Shown here piece after piece: positions 32,382-44,183 of a stretch of 64,000 bases of DNA; within the stretch, counting starts at the first letter, position 1; each line of letters opens with the position of its first letter. The notes below the pieces were generated by a model. It was not told the origin of the DNA and searched no databases. It saw nothing but the letters and a program-made list of their open reading frames with translations. Made by a program: the position numbers and the translations under genes. Source of the DNA: Dendrophyllia cribrosa (taxonomy: Eukaryota; Cnidaria; Anthozoa; Scleractinia; Dendrophylliidae); contig JAJLRJ010000006.1 in NCBI GenBank assembly GCA_024195265.1, positions 13,586,139 through 13,650,138 on the forward strand. Reading direction: 5' to 3'.

Positions 32382-32827
32382 AACCCCTTTTTTCTTTTTC
32401 GCTTAATCAACTCTATGTACATTGAAAAGTCGAATAGTGAAATATTTCTTGTTTTTAACGTCGCGTTTAAGTGAGTTATAGAGATTTGAATTAACAAAAT
32501 GCTAATTTGATGACATCATTTTAGGATTTTGCCATTATTTCTACATCAATTTACAATACGCAGTATACGGCTTAAGGAAAATCAATTTGAGAAATACTAA
32601 ATATAAACTGTGGACAGTCAATTGATTCGTAAAAAATATTCCTTGGAGGTAAAAACAAGTAGTTGAAAAATAAATGAATCCTAAAATGACGTCATCAAAT
32701 TAGCATTTTGTAAATTCAAATCTCTATAACTCACTAACGCGACGTTAAAAACAAGAAATATTTCACTATTCAATTTTTCAACGTACATACATGTAGAGTT
32801 GATTAAGCGAAAAAAAAAATTGGGGTT
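32382..32827. mobile_element. 446-bp MITE with ~130-bp inverted repeats
   Basis: Left arm from aaccccttttttctttttcg to atgacatcattttagg, right arm the inverse ending aaaaaaaaaattggggtt. Arm identity is high but not perfect. Non-coding. Confidence 0.85.
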
Positions 32828-32977
32828 AGGTGCACTTTAATGCTTGTCTCAAAAGACATCTGAGTTGCATAGTACATGTATGCTATTTGTTAATAAAAAT
32901 GGTTTGTTAGAAAATTAATTTTCTAAATAACTAGTTATTTCCCACAATGTACTGCCAAATAATAAACTGCTTTTTTC

Positions 32978-33046
32978 TTCAAGGCAGCAACCAACAGCTT
33001 TGTTTTTCAGCTGATCCCATCATCCGCAGTCAATTACTTGGTCATG
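32978..33046 (-). other. Exon-like segment with a SECIS-like hairpin
   Basis: On the minus strand an acceptor (attccttacag) at 33047 opens the segment. From 33023 to 32978 it reads ATGA, a partly paired stem (gggatcagc / gttgctgcc), an AAAAA apical motif and TGAA: the SECIS core layout. The 46 nt align without gaps to the SELENOW SECIS at 50734-50689 (32 identical by hand count). No selenocysteine codon could be assigned to an upstream exon. The only nearby exon-like segment is 35643-35701; read in its phase, this segment gives a short tail ending in TGA at about 33022. Confidence 0.35.
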
Positions 33047-33096
33047 CTGTAAGGAATAAGAATTAGAAACTATTGCAAGAAAACTATTTCAACAAT

Positions 33097-33492
33097 TGAA
33101 GGGCTCCCTGCAACAACGTCCTGAGTGTGTTTTTGGTAACTTTCACTAAAATTGTATGTTTTAGGCCTTTAAAAGCACAGTTTTGTCAAATTAATGATTT
33201 ATTATTGTTAAGGTACTTAAAACAGCTCCAAAATGGGGAAGAAAATCCACATCTTTGAGAAAATGTTATGACACCCTATGGCTCCCAGGACACCCTATGT
33301 ATCTTTTCAAAATAAAAAATTATTCTGTTCGAAGATAGAAGATTTGTTGACCTGGATTAAATCCTTTCAGTCATATGTACATGATCCAGTCATAATTTTG
33401 GCAAGTGAGTTCCTTTGGAAGCCAAAAATCCAGGATTTCTGTGAAAATTTTCCAAAAATGCACTGAGGACGTTATTGCAGGGAGCCCTTCAA
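33097..33492 (+). mobile_element. Dispersed ~390-bp inverted-repeat element, copy B
   Basis: Ends ttgaagggctccctgcaa and ttgcagggagcccttcaa; the body matches 551-921 in reverse. Better preserved terminal repeats than copy A. Confidence 0.85.
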
Positions 33493-34645
33493 TTATTGTT
33501 TAGTATTATTTACACAATGATCATGTAAATCAAATTTGCTGATATCTGTTGAAGGATGTAGGGATAACATGTAAGTGACCAGTTTTGGACAAAAACACTC
33601 CAAGTTGGTAATTAAAAGAAATAATATTTACCGAGTTGTCACATGCAGACTCACTTTAATTTGTAAGTTATGTTGATCAATAATTTTATGTGTTTTTTTT
33701 TGTCTGATGGTTAGTTAAATTTCAATCTCAGAATGTCGCCATTCAATAGTTTTGATGTCCTGGGTCATTGTGATGGCAAAATGTAACTTTTTTAAAATTA
33801 AGGTGGGATAATTTTGTGCCCAAAAATTTTTGCTTGAATGATATTAGGTAGTTAATCACAGACAGTAGAGAAAAAGTCTATACGTACCAAGTGAAATCCA
33901 CTAAACTAAGCTAACGTGATGCTTTGAAGTTTTCATTTGTAATCCCTGATGAACTGACTGTCAAAAGACACAAACAACAATATTGAGAGACATTTACATT
34001 CCTAGGGTCTTTATCTCATAACCCTGGGTAAATATGTTATGCATACTGATGCAATGCTTGTTTTCATCAGATTTATTCAATTTAATTTTTTCTGCGGGTC
34101 ACTGAGCTTGTTTGTGAGTCATAAACACTTTCAGTTAAAATTAAGGGTGTTTTAACAGGTTATATTGTTGCTATGGTAACCTGTCACATCATAAAATACT
34201 GAGACCATAACTTGTTCACCAATGACTGCGCATTTGTTTGATACCATTATTGTAGCATCAACGGATAAAGATAAAGAATGGTAGTATTGATCCATTGAAG
34301 TATAAGTGACAACTATTGCAACTACTACTTGTACATTGTAAATAGACCAATTTACAATTGTCCACTTAGTAACCTGCCCTTTGTGTAGAAATGAGGCTGA
34401 AGTTGACCTTGTTTTGATAGAAACCTTCCTTCTTTTCAAATGTAAATCATGTTGTTCTTATGCTAACTAACAACTTAGATTTATGCATGAAAAGCAGGAA
34501 GGTTTGTATCAAAACAAAGTCAACTCCAGCCAGGCTCACTTTCACTCAAAGGCCAGGGTGCTAAGCACACAACTGTAAAATGGTCTATTTATGTAATTGA
34601 ATATAGAGTACAAATAAAAGTAGTTGTTGTTGTTGCAAGCCACCT
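33493..34645. other. Intergenic DNA with a LINE-like 3' tail
   Basis: 34590-34636 (gagtacaaataaaagtagttgttg...) looks like a LINE 3' end with (gtt)n tail. No gene seen. Confidence 0.4.
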
Positions 34646-35199
34646 TAACCCTTTGATTCTCTGAGTCAATGATGCAGACATGTAATAATTGAAAGATGCA
34701 GTTATAACTTTTGAGTCTGTGAATGAAATCAACTAGATGTACTGTGATTGATGTATGTTTTTAACTTTTGAAAAAAAATTAATGTTTATCTTATTTTTTC
34801 TAATCAGTGTCACCAATTATTGGTAAAACACTAAAACGAATAACACTAAATTAAATACTTCACTACTTATACATACTATAGTTTGATCACAGCCTTATTC
34901 CTAGGCCTCAACAATGCTCTTACCGACCAAAGATAGCTCATAGAGGTTTGGGGCCGAGCACGATAGGTGAATGACTTCCCAATCAGCTCGATGGGTGACG
35001 TCACATTCTATTACACACCAAAGACAACTGGGAATGAGGCTGGTGTGACCATTCAAATTAAACCTCCTTGGCAGTACTTTTGCATGGTACCATTTGTTTT
35101 TCAATAAATTATAATATTATTTCATTTTTATTTTGGCACTCTTCCTTTTTTTTTGGGGGGGGGGGGGGGGGGGGGGGTTGGGTTGGGTTTGAAAGGGTT
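34646..35199. mobile_element. Interrupted copy of the CCCTTTCACTCCC MITE family, with a G run
   Basis: Left part aaccctttgattctctgagtc...gcagacatgtaa, right part gcactcttcc...gaaagggtta. Unrelated DNA at about 34840-35040 and a 23-base G run at 35155-35177 lie between. Confidence 0.55.
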
Positions 35200-35585
35200 A
35201 CAGTCAAAATACTCAGCGCGTTCCGCTTATTATTCGAGAACGGATTACATTATTGGAATCAAACTTCCAATTTTAAATCGAATATTGTCATCACCAAACG
35301 GTTGCCTCATTTGAAATTGATTAAATTCTGACTGACATGAAGTCTTCATGCCATGTTCACGTGCGAAGTAGTGTCGGTGGCTTGGCGCTATTTGCATCGG
35401 ACTATATACTTCGGGTCGCTCGACACGGTATTCAGTATTCATTCGTTATTTCACACGAAGCTTCCGTTGGATTATTGCAATATTCGATTTAAAATTGGAA
35501 GTTTGATTTCAATAATGTAATCCGTTCACGATTAATGAAAGTTATTCTCGAATAATAAGCGGAACGCACTGAGTATTTTGACTGT
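35200..35585. mobile_element. ~386-bp MITE with long inverted ends
   Basis: Left acagtcaaaatactcagcgc, right the inverse with one change. The arms (about 90 bp) include cgttccgcttattattcgag and ccaattttaaatcgaatatt. Non-coding. Confidence 0.85.
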
Positions 35586-35642
35586 AAAAGAAAGTTTAAT
35601 GCTTTTCTTGGGTGTGAAAGGGTTTAAAATACTAAATCTTAC

Positions 35643-35701
35643 CTTCAGTGTTATAGGCTGACTGTCAGGATCAGGAACTTCAAATTCAATTAGGCTCAGC
35701 T
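35643..35701 (-). CDS. Unidentified internal exon
   Basis: A 59-nt segment with strong signals on the minus strand: acceptor ccttttttccctag and donor CTGAAG|GTAAGA. Open in one frame only: LSLIEFEVPDPDSQPITLK, entering with one base owed by an upstream exon and leaving in phase 0. Family not recognised. It could belong to the same gene as the exon-like segment at 32978-33046. Confidence 0.4.
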
Positions 35702-35910
35702 CTAGGGAAAAAAGGATAACAGTCAGTGTTGACCTCTAGATTCTGTAGACATCTATACAAATTCACCAATGATTGCAGTGCAGGCATTTTGGGTGGGCAT
35801 TAAGTGCTCAATGAATGATTTTGTAAAATAGGCTGACTCTCACAACACTGGCTATTAATTAAATCTTTTGACTCACCCTAATCCATTGTTTAGCTCAGCG
35901 CTCTTTGTCC

Positions 35911-35951
<41 letters not shown>
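35911..35951. repeat. ~41-base poly-C run
   Basis: An uninterrupted C run on the + strand, among the longest homopolymers in the window. Confidence 0.95.
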
Positions 35952-35953
<2 letters not shown>

Positions 35954-37043
35954 GACACATTCACTGAGGCTAAAATTTCGTAGAAGGCTACGGTCCCTGT
36001 GGCTAAATGGCATTCTTGTTGTAACCCCTGGTTAAATATGATGGTCAAGTTTCCAAAAACATCCAGTTCGATGGAGAGGCGTTCTAAAGGTGAACATGTG
36101 ACTTGTCGAAATACAAAATAAATGAATACCAGCAGAAACCCATAAGGGGTTGTTGCTCATATAACAGTTAACCTAATGTCCTTTTTATGGTTCACAGCTG
36201 TGTCCTAATAAAAGATTGGATTTGTGATATTAAAAGTCCTTCAAGTTTACTTACATACAACACTACGGACAAAGTTGTTTGCATAATTTACAGGTTCATT
36301 ACTGATATGTGCAAATGAAACAAACCAATCTATTTGTTTGTCACCAATCAATCTTTATTTACCCATCACCACATTAACGAACTTCAGTACTAAAAATTTA
36401 CACTATGCTTACAACACAGTTAAATCTTCACTTATATGTTACAAAAATTAGTAGACTCAGTGACAGTTCTAGGGGAGTGATAGAGCCCCTGCTTGTTGGT
36501 AAAAAGTTGCAAGGACTGTAGGGCTAATAATCTTTCTGGCCCCTCGCAGCTGTTCAGCCAATAAAACCAGCAACATCAAAAACATTCTGCAATGTTGACT
36601 GTTTAGTGAAATACCAGATTTGAGGGTGGAAAAGGGCGGTTCTAAATCACGTTCACAAAAAATAAAATGCCCATTCACATGTCATGGAAAATAAATTAGA
36701 CATTTCACAAGAAAACAATGACATTTTTTATGCAAAAAAAGTGCAAAACGGAAAACATTGGGACCTTGCTTTGTGAATGATTCTGTTGACAAGTTGCATG
36801 TTGGTTCATTTTTACCCTGGTGAAATGGGTGAAAATAAGCCTAAAATAAGAAAGCTGACCAAAGGTTACAATCCATTTTCACTGGTTACAATCTATAGTC
36901 CAGAAAAGGTTCTGGCATTCACAGTTCTATCAGCTGCACAGAAGTCCTGAGGGGGCTGAAAATTTTTCGACCCCCACCTTATAGGTAGGTGCGGTTCTGT
37001 CATTGAAATCTACAGTGGGACCCTGCCAACTGCCACCCTGTTG
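35952..37043. other. Intergenic DNA, no gene seen
   Basis: No supported frame, repeat pair or RNA. Confidence 0.4.
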
Positions 37044-37434
37044 AAGGAACACTGTCCCGGCTGAAATATTGTGTTTTCATGATAATGGCCAGGAACTTAT
37101 GATCTTGAAATTAGAAGGAAAAATCGCCAAAAGTAATGCGAGGAAAGAAATATCAACCAGAGACAAAATAACCACTAAAAAGTTCAAAATTCCACAAGAA
37201 TGGCAATTTCGATTTCTTGACTGGCGGTCGAGAAATCGAAAATTTTGATAAATTGTAATCCACTTCAATCGTTGCAATACTGCACTTTATCTTCAAACTA
37301 CGTACTGTCTTTGTTTTGCTCTATAGAATCTTTTTATCCAACTAACTTGTATATTTGGTGGCATTTGGCGATTAACTAGCATGGAAATTATGTAAGGGAA
37401 TTTTTTGCTATTTCGGCGGGACAGTGTCCCTTTT
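37044..37434. mobile_element. ~390-bp MITE, TIR aaggaacactgtcccggc, copy 2
   Basis: Same family and orientation as 24898-25273; ends aaggaacactgtcccggct and gcgggacagtgtccctttt. Confidence 0.8.
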
Positions 37435-37621
37435 ATACAGCCACCTTGTCATTACTGCCATTTTTTTTACCCTGAAGAAAAGCTGTCATAAACAAACAAG
37501 AGACAAGCTTTATTAATATGGTCACCCCATTATTATGGACCTTTTTTTTAGCGCGAAAAAAAGCTAACTAGCTAGTTAAATAAACATGCACAAGACAAAC
37601 CTTGTTAATACGGCCACCCCG

Positions 37622-38348
37622 TTAAGGTTACAGTGTACCTTCGGGGGTGTCTCCAGTATAACAGCTCTAGCGTCTTAAGATTACACTTAATATACCTAAA
37701 CCCAGATATCAAATTAAAGCTTATAGAGCTGGCTATCTAAATATGGAAACCATTTGGTAATAAAATGAATTGTCGAATTTTTTACGACGTCTAAATTCGA
37801 ACATCCGAATCAGCTTTAAAACGCTATAACTCATAGCGATTATTGTATTTTGCTAATTTGATTTGTTCTCGGGTTTCCGGACACGAAGCGCTAAAAAAAC
37901 TTGTCGGCGATTTCCCATATTCAATTGCAGTGAAAAGTTACAGAATATTTTTGAAAAAGGGAGAAAACAAATTGAAGTGATCGCACGGAAATGGCTCTTG
38001 ACGAATAAGTTTTCGGAAATAAGAAATTCGCCAACACGTTTTTGTTGATTATATGTTAGCCTAGCTTGTGTCCAAATTTGAGGAAAATCGAACAAATTCC
38101 CTTTGAGTTGTAGCTCTTTAAAGTGTCCCCTACAAGCGAAAAATTAACTTTGAGAAAACAGCGCTTAGAAAAACATATCGCTTCATAAACAAACTCCGCC
38201 CACAAAAGTTATACCGTCATTTCTCCGTCAATTTTCACTATTTTTCGATAATTTTTTTTTGGATGAAAGTTCATTCTGTAAACTTTATTTTGACACCAAA
38301 AAAAAAAATTCAATAAATTTTTGATCTGAAGGTACACTGTAACCTTAA
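37622..38348 (-). mobile_element. 727-bp TTAA-flanked element, copy 2
   Basis: Reverse-orientation partner of 23275-23998 with the same terminal repeats and TTAA ends. The two copies remain very similar, so both are fairly young compared with the split copy at 18326-19755. Confidence 0.8.
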
Positions 38349-38690
38349 CACAGCCAGATTTTAATGGCCCACTGATGGCTGGATTAATGAGGGTCTATTG
38401 TACCATTAATTTACAATAAAGTCATGTAAAATATAGAGCCTAATATATGTAATAAGGAAGCCTTTCAATCCCAGACATTTGCTTCATTTAAATCGATATT
38501 TGGGGTACAAGTACAACACTGAGTATGTATTTAAAGTACATTTTTTCAAACCTAATAGATTGTCTATGATTTAGATTATGTGTTGCACCATCACTACAAT
38601 TAATTTTACTAAGAACAAGCTCATTCAATAGAACACCATTTTAAACAGTTCTTCATAAATATTAATTAATCTGCCACAGGCTGAAGCCTA

Positions 38691-38790
38691 TTAGCTTTCT
38701 GGTGCACTTGGGATCCAAGAAATGTTCTCATTAATTAGGTCTTTGAATGTCAGTAGACTGTGCATGTAAGAGACATCACATTTCACATTT
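38691..38790 (-). CDS. Possible terminal exon, unidentified
   Basis: The minus strand has an acceptor-like cttgtcttttcag, then an open frame NVKCDVSYMHSLLTFKDLIN and a short tail to a stop. It lies about 180 bp downstream of the HACD3 stop on the same strand, so it could be an alternative last exon or chance. No family recognised. Confidence 0.2.
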
Positions 38791-38972
38791 CTGAAAAGAC
38801 AAGAAGAAAGAGTGCATGTCTGTTCTTTGTTGCAATGAAAGTGTTTGAATTGGGTCGACATCTTCGCCTTGCATATTCCCATTACCACAAATTGCCATGC
38901 AGATTTTCAAAGTAAAAACTACAGTAGGACTGGGAATTTACAATGTTATTTGATGGTAACAATGTCCCATAT

Positions 38973-39181
38973 TTATCTTATCTTTAATTTTCTTTTGCCA
39001 TATCTTCGTTGCCGCAGAAAATACATATAATTCATCATGTACCATCCTCCAGCCACAAGGATAACGAGGTAAAATCTGAGGAACCATGCAAAACTGAAGC
39101 TGAAGTTAAATGCATTCGGCAGGCTGATAGAAAATCTCTCGGATTTATCCAGTAGGGGAATAGCTCTCCATATCAGCATAC
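38973..39181 (-). CDS. HACD3: HACD3-type 3-hydroxyacyl-CoA dehydratase, exon 2 (C terminus)
   Basis: Acceptor ttccatccag at 39182. The exon completes a Gly codon with exon 1 and encodes MLIWRAIPLLDKSERFSISL, then two hydrophobic membrane segments (FNFSFSFAWFLRFYLVILVA, WYMMNYMYFL) and a basic tail RQRRYGKRKLKIR. Dilysine/basic tails are usual for ER-retained members. About 69 residues, as expected for the end of the PTPLA domain. Confidence 0.85.
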
Positions 39182-39768
39182 CTGGATGGAATAAATATTA
39201 AATCCATTGAAATATGAAATAAAAATATTGCACAAATACCAGGCTGTCAATGAGGGGATTTCCCCAGCTGCAGTCAAACCTCTGGTAAACAACCACCTAC
39301 ATTGTAAATTACAAAGCCAAGGTGGTCACTTACAGGAGTCGGTAACCTAAGGGAGGTCAGACCACAGGGATCTTCTTTGAATCATGTGAACGTGTAGTAA
39401 CTTCAATGCACACCTATTTGTGCAATATTAAACACTTAATGACTGGTTCTGAGGGAAACAGTGAATTTTGTTTTACTCAAATTTTATGAACACTTGTGAA
39501 AACATAAATTTTGACTGCCTGGGACATTGGGGATATGTTTTGCTCAATAAAGCAAGCATTCATAAATCGTTATATAGCAGAATTTGGCCATATCTTTATT
39601 ACTTTAATCATCGCCTATTTTACAGACACTTTTATCCAATATCGGCAACATCTAAAGGGGAATGAGAAATGGAGAAATCACTGATCATCTGGGACTTTCC
39701 TGACACATAAAAACCAGGCTTCTAAGTCCCACGTCAATTTTAATGTAATAAAAAAAAATTATCATTAC
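39182..39768 (-). other. HACD3 intron
   Basis: Donor GAAG|GTAATG at 39768, acceptor at 39182. Contains part of a gtcaaacctctgg repeat (about 39270-39400) and a truncated gggaaacagtgaattttg repeat near 39450. Confidence 0.8.
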
Positions 39769-40702
39769 CTTCAAAGAGTATACCCAGAGGGTAAAGAGGA
39801 ATCCACATTGTATATCTCAGCCATATCAGAGGTTCAATTCTCGTGTTAATAACCTGTGACGCATAAAATGGGTACCTGATGATTTCAATGAGAGACCATA
39901 CAAGAAAGAGGCCAAACACAACAGCTTGTTTGTGAAGCTCTTCGTGCGTAACCACCACCAAGAAAAGAACCATGTTTCTACCAAACACCTGCATGAATGG
40001 AGCAGCTACACCAGTTTTCACAATGCCAAAAATAGGATTAGCAACTTCCAAGAAGGCAGCCAACTGACAGGATGCTAATACATCGCTGACTGCATCATAG
40101 GCTTCAGCAAAGGCATCTGTTCCATTAAAAATTACACTTGACAAAAGAACTGCAGTGATGTAAAGAAATAAGCCTGCTTGCATTAGATTGTACATAACCA
40201 GATAGATTATTCGAACAAATTTGAAGACTTCTTCTTTTGTAATGTTTATGTCATTTTCCAGCTCTAATTCCCTTGCATCACTTGCAGCCATAAATCTTTC
40301 CACTTCAGCTTCATCGTCTTGATCATCTTGTTCCTCTGTCTCCCTATCAGATGCATCTTCACATTGCCATCTATCAAAGTTAATCTTCAACCACGCTGGC
40401 TTCTGTCCATCCACCAGAAGACGAGGCCAAAATTCCTGTTCGCCTGTTACCTTGGCGATGGAGAACTCCACATAGCGGTCCAACACTCTGTGGCTACTTG
40501 CTGTAATGTCCACAGGCTTGTAGAAATTTATGTCCACATGATACTGCTGCTCTCCCCTTGCGCCATGACCAAACCCTTGGAAGACCAGTCGTGTACTTGT
40601 TAACTCAACAGCTGGGTACTGAACATCTGTAAGCTCCAGGGTTAAAAAAAGCTTCTCCTTGCTTTGTGCCCACCGAATGATAGGTTTAAATACTGTTGCC
40701 AT
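39769..40702 (-). CDS. HACD3: HACD3-type 3-hydroxyacyl-CoA dehydratase (CS domain + PTPLA), exon 1
   Basis: 311 codons plus one base. Residues 1-115 are a CS/p23-like beta-sandwich (IIRWAQSKEKLFLTLELTDV...). An acidic linker follows (ETEEQDDQDDEAEVE), then from about 160 the multi-span PTPLA dehydratase domain with the family motifs FLEVANPIFGIVKTG, Q-V-F-G-R-N and WSLIEIIRYPFYA, the last holding the expected catalytic Tyr and Glu. The enzyme removes water from 3-hydroxyacyl-CoA in the third step of very-long-chain fatty acid elongation in the ER membrane. The N-terminal CS domain is specific to HACD3/4 (PTPLAD), and the two exons give about 380 residues, close to HACD3. The start at 40702 follows an A-rich context and gives a complete CS domain. 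Confidence 0.9.
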
Positions 40703-40754
40703 CTTGAAATTCCCAGCCTACGAAATCAGATACAAACAGCCCCCAAAATAACCT

Positions 40755-40945
40755 GTATTAATGCCATAAAAGTTTTTAAGATAAAATCAAAATTCAAGAA
40801 AAATCCCACATTTCATTTTGTAAAATATTGAAAAACAAAATGCCACTATGCAAAAGTACTACCCAAGAGGTTTCATTTGAATTGTTGCCCCACAGGGTAT
40901 TATGTCTCCATAACTGACTCTGGGAGAGAAAGGGTTTAGAAAATG
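40755..40945 (-). mobile_element. CCCTTTCACTCCC-family MITE, decayed
   Basis: tccataactgactctgggag and aaatcccacatttcattttg match the 30216 element in reverse; the ends are worn. Confidence 0.55.
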
Positions 40946-41149
40946 ACTCAAGAATACCTTTCAGTAAGTACTTTCCAAAAAAGCTACACCCCAGACTCAG
41001 GCATTGTACATGGTACAAAGAAGGAAGCTAGTCGGAGCTTTTAGAGGGGGTTTAAAATGGGGGTGACCTAAACAGTACCGGATCTTGCAAATCTCGCAAA
41101 TTAATTTTTACCCCAAAGAGGTACATGTAGCAATTTTAAAACATGTCAT

Positions 41150-41500
41150 ATTAAACACTTAATGACTGGTCCCAAGGGAAACAGTGAATTTTGTTTCCCT
41201 GAGAATCTCGAGGGAAACAAATTCACTGTTTCCCAAGGGATCAGTCATTGATTTGTTATATAGCAACACAAAAAAACACAACACAACACAGTTTGAAAAA
41301 CGCGCCGAGCACTCGAGTTAAACATCAATCACATCATAATCATGCCACCTTTTGTCACGGTCTGATCACATGCGCTAGCAAGCAACGGTGCAATGTTACC
41401 CTCTGAAGTCAAAATTGTTACCTGCTTTTGCAAATATTGCCCACTTAGGACAATTGGCAGGAAACAGTTTGTTTAGGAGATGTCATGTGACCATGAATGT
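41150..41500 (+). repeat. Fold-back repeat with GGGAAACAGTGAATTTTG motif, copy 2
   Basis: Same order and strand as 25845-26222. The first ~95 bp (41158-41252) form a near-perfect hairpin, gactggtcccaagggaaaca to its inverse. Confidence 0.75.
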
Positions 41501-42355
41501 CATATCTTTGGGTTCAGTAACCCAAAAGGTACCACAATAATTCTAATGGTGGTCATTTTAGATTTTAGCACCCTATAAAGCGGTACCGACCTACAATATC
41601 CCCCCCCCCCCCCCCAAAAAAAAAAAGGTAGGACAAAGTTGTAAATTCTGAAGAAGCAGCCATTATGCAGGATTTGAAAACAGTATTTGAGTCAATGGAT
41701 TAGTGGTTGGGACAAGAAAGTATGCTTCCTCTTCTATAAGCTTATGTTAGACCAAAGATTTTATTTTGTTTAATTTTTCTAGAGAAATAAAAAAAAATTA
41801 AGAGCCAGAGCTTCAAAAAACAAAAAAAGGAAAGCAAACTCAAAATTTTATTAAGACTTGATAGACAAGGGTAAAAAATACTGAAAGAGGTGCGGGCTTC
41901 TTACAATTTTTTTACAAAATCCAACATTTCCAAATTCCAATTCGTTCCGGAATTCGAGGGCCACAGGTTTGTCAGTCTCTCGAGAGACTGTTAAGTGTTA
42001 TCCTCGTTAAACAAAGTCGATTTTTATTTTCATTCAAACAGCTTCTGACAGACCTTCATCGTGAAGCCATTGTTTCACATGATGTTTTCGTCTCCGAGAA
42101 AGAAAAGGCAAAATGCCTCACGCATTAACAGGAAATAAAAAGAAAACTGACAAAGAACCTACCATACAGGTCAAATGAACTGCTTAATTGTCTTTTCTTC
42201 TGGCAGCATGGTGAATCCGAGAAAATCTAACAAAACGCTGAACCCTTTCTTTGAAGATCAATTCAACAGAGTTCCCATAACTGCTCGCACAAACTCGTTC
42301 CAGGGTCTCTCTTCTTAACAAAGATGGCGCACGCGCCAGGGGAGCCCACGCAGGT
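41501..42355. other. Intergenic DNA upstream of HACD3
   Basis: Contains a C/A homopolymer pair at 41600-41628. May hold a 5' non-coding exon or promoter of HACD3; nothing specific identified. Confidence 0.4.
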
Positions 42356-42356
42356 G

Positions 42357-42425
42357 CAATCTCGTTCCCAGAGCCCGCGTTACCCTTGTCCAGCGGAACG
42401 GGAAACGACGGACTCTGGGATAAAG
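42357..42425 (+). repeat. ~65-bp repeat, copy 1 (inverse at 46728-46792)
   Basis: caatctcgttcccagagccc to acgacggactctgggata; matches 46728-46792 in reverse almost exactly. The pair bounds 4.3 kb of DNA. Confidence 0.8.
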
Positions 42426-43727
42426 CGTAAAAATTCGACGTCTTATTGGTTGATCAACTGAGCATGAGCAGTGTTATTTCAACCGACTGGGCATGAGCAG
42501 TGTAATTTAAATGTCAACATGGTGGACAAAATGTATAGCTTTTAGAAGTGTTTCAAGGTTGTTTTTGACCTCAAAATAGTCTATGAACGTTTTAAAATCG
42601 GATCGACGCCTTCATCGAGTGTTTGTGATATTGGAAGAGTCTGGAAGACCGTTAAAGATTCACTTTCTCTTGACTACGTGTTCGTACAAGCAGAAGAATC
42701 GAAGAATTGCGTTTTCAAATTATTCTTGATCAGTGCGGGAAAATACCAATTTTGTACATGCGAACGGCAGTTTTAATTTAAATTGCACTCTTCAAAGCTT
42801 ACGGTAATCCCTGAGGTCGGTTCCGAGTTGCAAGTCATAGGATATGAAGTGGTTTGCTTAGCGTCGATTTTAATTTTGCTCTCGTGTATATCAGTTTCTA
42901 ATTCTATATCAAGCTTTGTGAACGGTGGAATATCAGGTATGTTTGTGCGGTTGAATTTATATGATTGAAGGCGATTGAACATTTTGTGTCAATTTATTAT
43001 AGTCTTGTTTGTATATTTATCCTCGTGCATTTGTTGTATATATATTTTTCTTTTTCTCTATATAAATGCTTCAAGGTGTTACATGTAAATAAAAGTTATT
43101 ATTATTATGAGTATCTCTGCCTTTGTGCTGTGTGGTACTGAAGAAATTACAGTTATGTAACTTTCAATTTCTTTATTCGAGTGTTTATACGTCAATATTT
43201 ATCCTGTGTCATTTATTGTCTACTGTGTGAGAAATTTACTTTTCAGACCATACAAGCATAGGAATATTGTCTTGCAGGATAGATCCAGCTCAGAACTCTG
43301 AGTACTGGAAATAATTCTTTCAAATTGTTTTGCAAATTATAAGAATCAACTTTCAGCAATCAGATTGTCAGAGAAAATATCCTGTACATAATTCTCAGCC
43401 TTATTGTTGCATTAATTTTTGTGAAAGAGAATATTAATAAGAATGCACAGCAAAATATTATAAGAATGATTCTGGTGATTTAACTCAAAAATTTAAATTG
43501 GATTAAAGTTGGAAAAAAGTCTTGTTTTCCTTTTGAGTCCCACGCTCAGATTGTACAGTATCAATGAAAATTTTTCCCTTAAACGATATTTTTATTTCAA
43601 AATTAAGGGGCCAGACTGACGTTGAAACCCCTTTGATTTTAGGTGGCTATAAATGTTGCAAGTCTAATCTTTCATAATTTTTACCCTGAAAGCCAAAATT
43701 TAATGATCAAAGACCGGTCTAGTAATC
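42426..43727. other. Intergenic DNA with a LINE 3' tail
   Basis: 43060-43110 (acatgtaaataaaagttattattattatg) resembles a LINE 3' end with (tta)n tail. No host gene seen. Confidence 0.4.
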
Positions 43728-44183
43728 CAGGGCCGATCCAGGATTTTTCTTAGGAGGGGGTGCACCTCTAAGGAATGGCGTAACTGAAGGGTGACGTAAA
43801 CAAATTTTAAAAGCGAACAACGCAGACTAGGCAATAACATAATATGAACTGTTGAGAATACATAGCAAACAATACAGCAGATTTTGTATAACCGTAAAGC
43901 GAACTGCACAGTGTTAATGCAATGCTGTAACTGGTCGTTTTCGTCGAATAGAAGGGCTAATGCTCGAAACTTCAGCGCCTAGCTACCATTTTTAAGCCGT
44001 TCAACATACAGTAAATTCTTCAACCTCATCTCATATTTTACTTCAACACCAATAAACCACATAGTTTTTTTTCTTTTCTTTGCAGAATACTAGTTATATT
44101 AGAAAGATGCAGGTCATCTCAGTGGGGGGGGGGGGGAGGGGGGGGGGCGCACCCCCTGCACCCCTCCCCTAGATCCACCCCTG
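43728..44183. mobile_element. CAGGGGCGGATC-type MITE, copy 2, with nested Penelope-like piece
   Basis: Ends cagggccgatccagg and ctagatccacccctg, with taatc duplicated on both sides. The body equals 13760-13932 except for about 280 bp (43831-44112) containing gaagggctaatgctcgaaac, the hammerhead-like arm motif of Penelope-type DNA, here without an intact CUGA core. Confidence 0.8.

Noticed and set aside
33022..33024. TGA in the exon-like segment at 33 kb as a selenocysteine codon
   Set aside because: It overlaps the first bases of the SECIS-like hairpin itself, which is too close for recoding; a plain stop or non-coding reading is more likely.
23561..38095. 65- to 80-residue frames at 23561-23758 and 37853-38095
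   Set aside because: Both lie inside the two copies of the TTAA-flanked element and have no transposase similarity.
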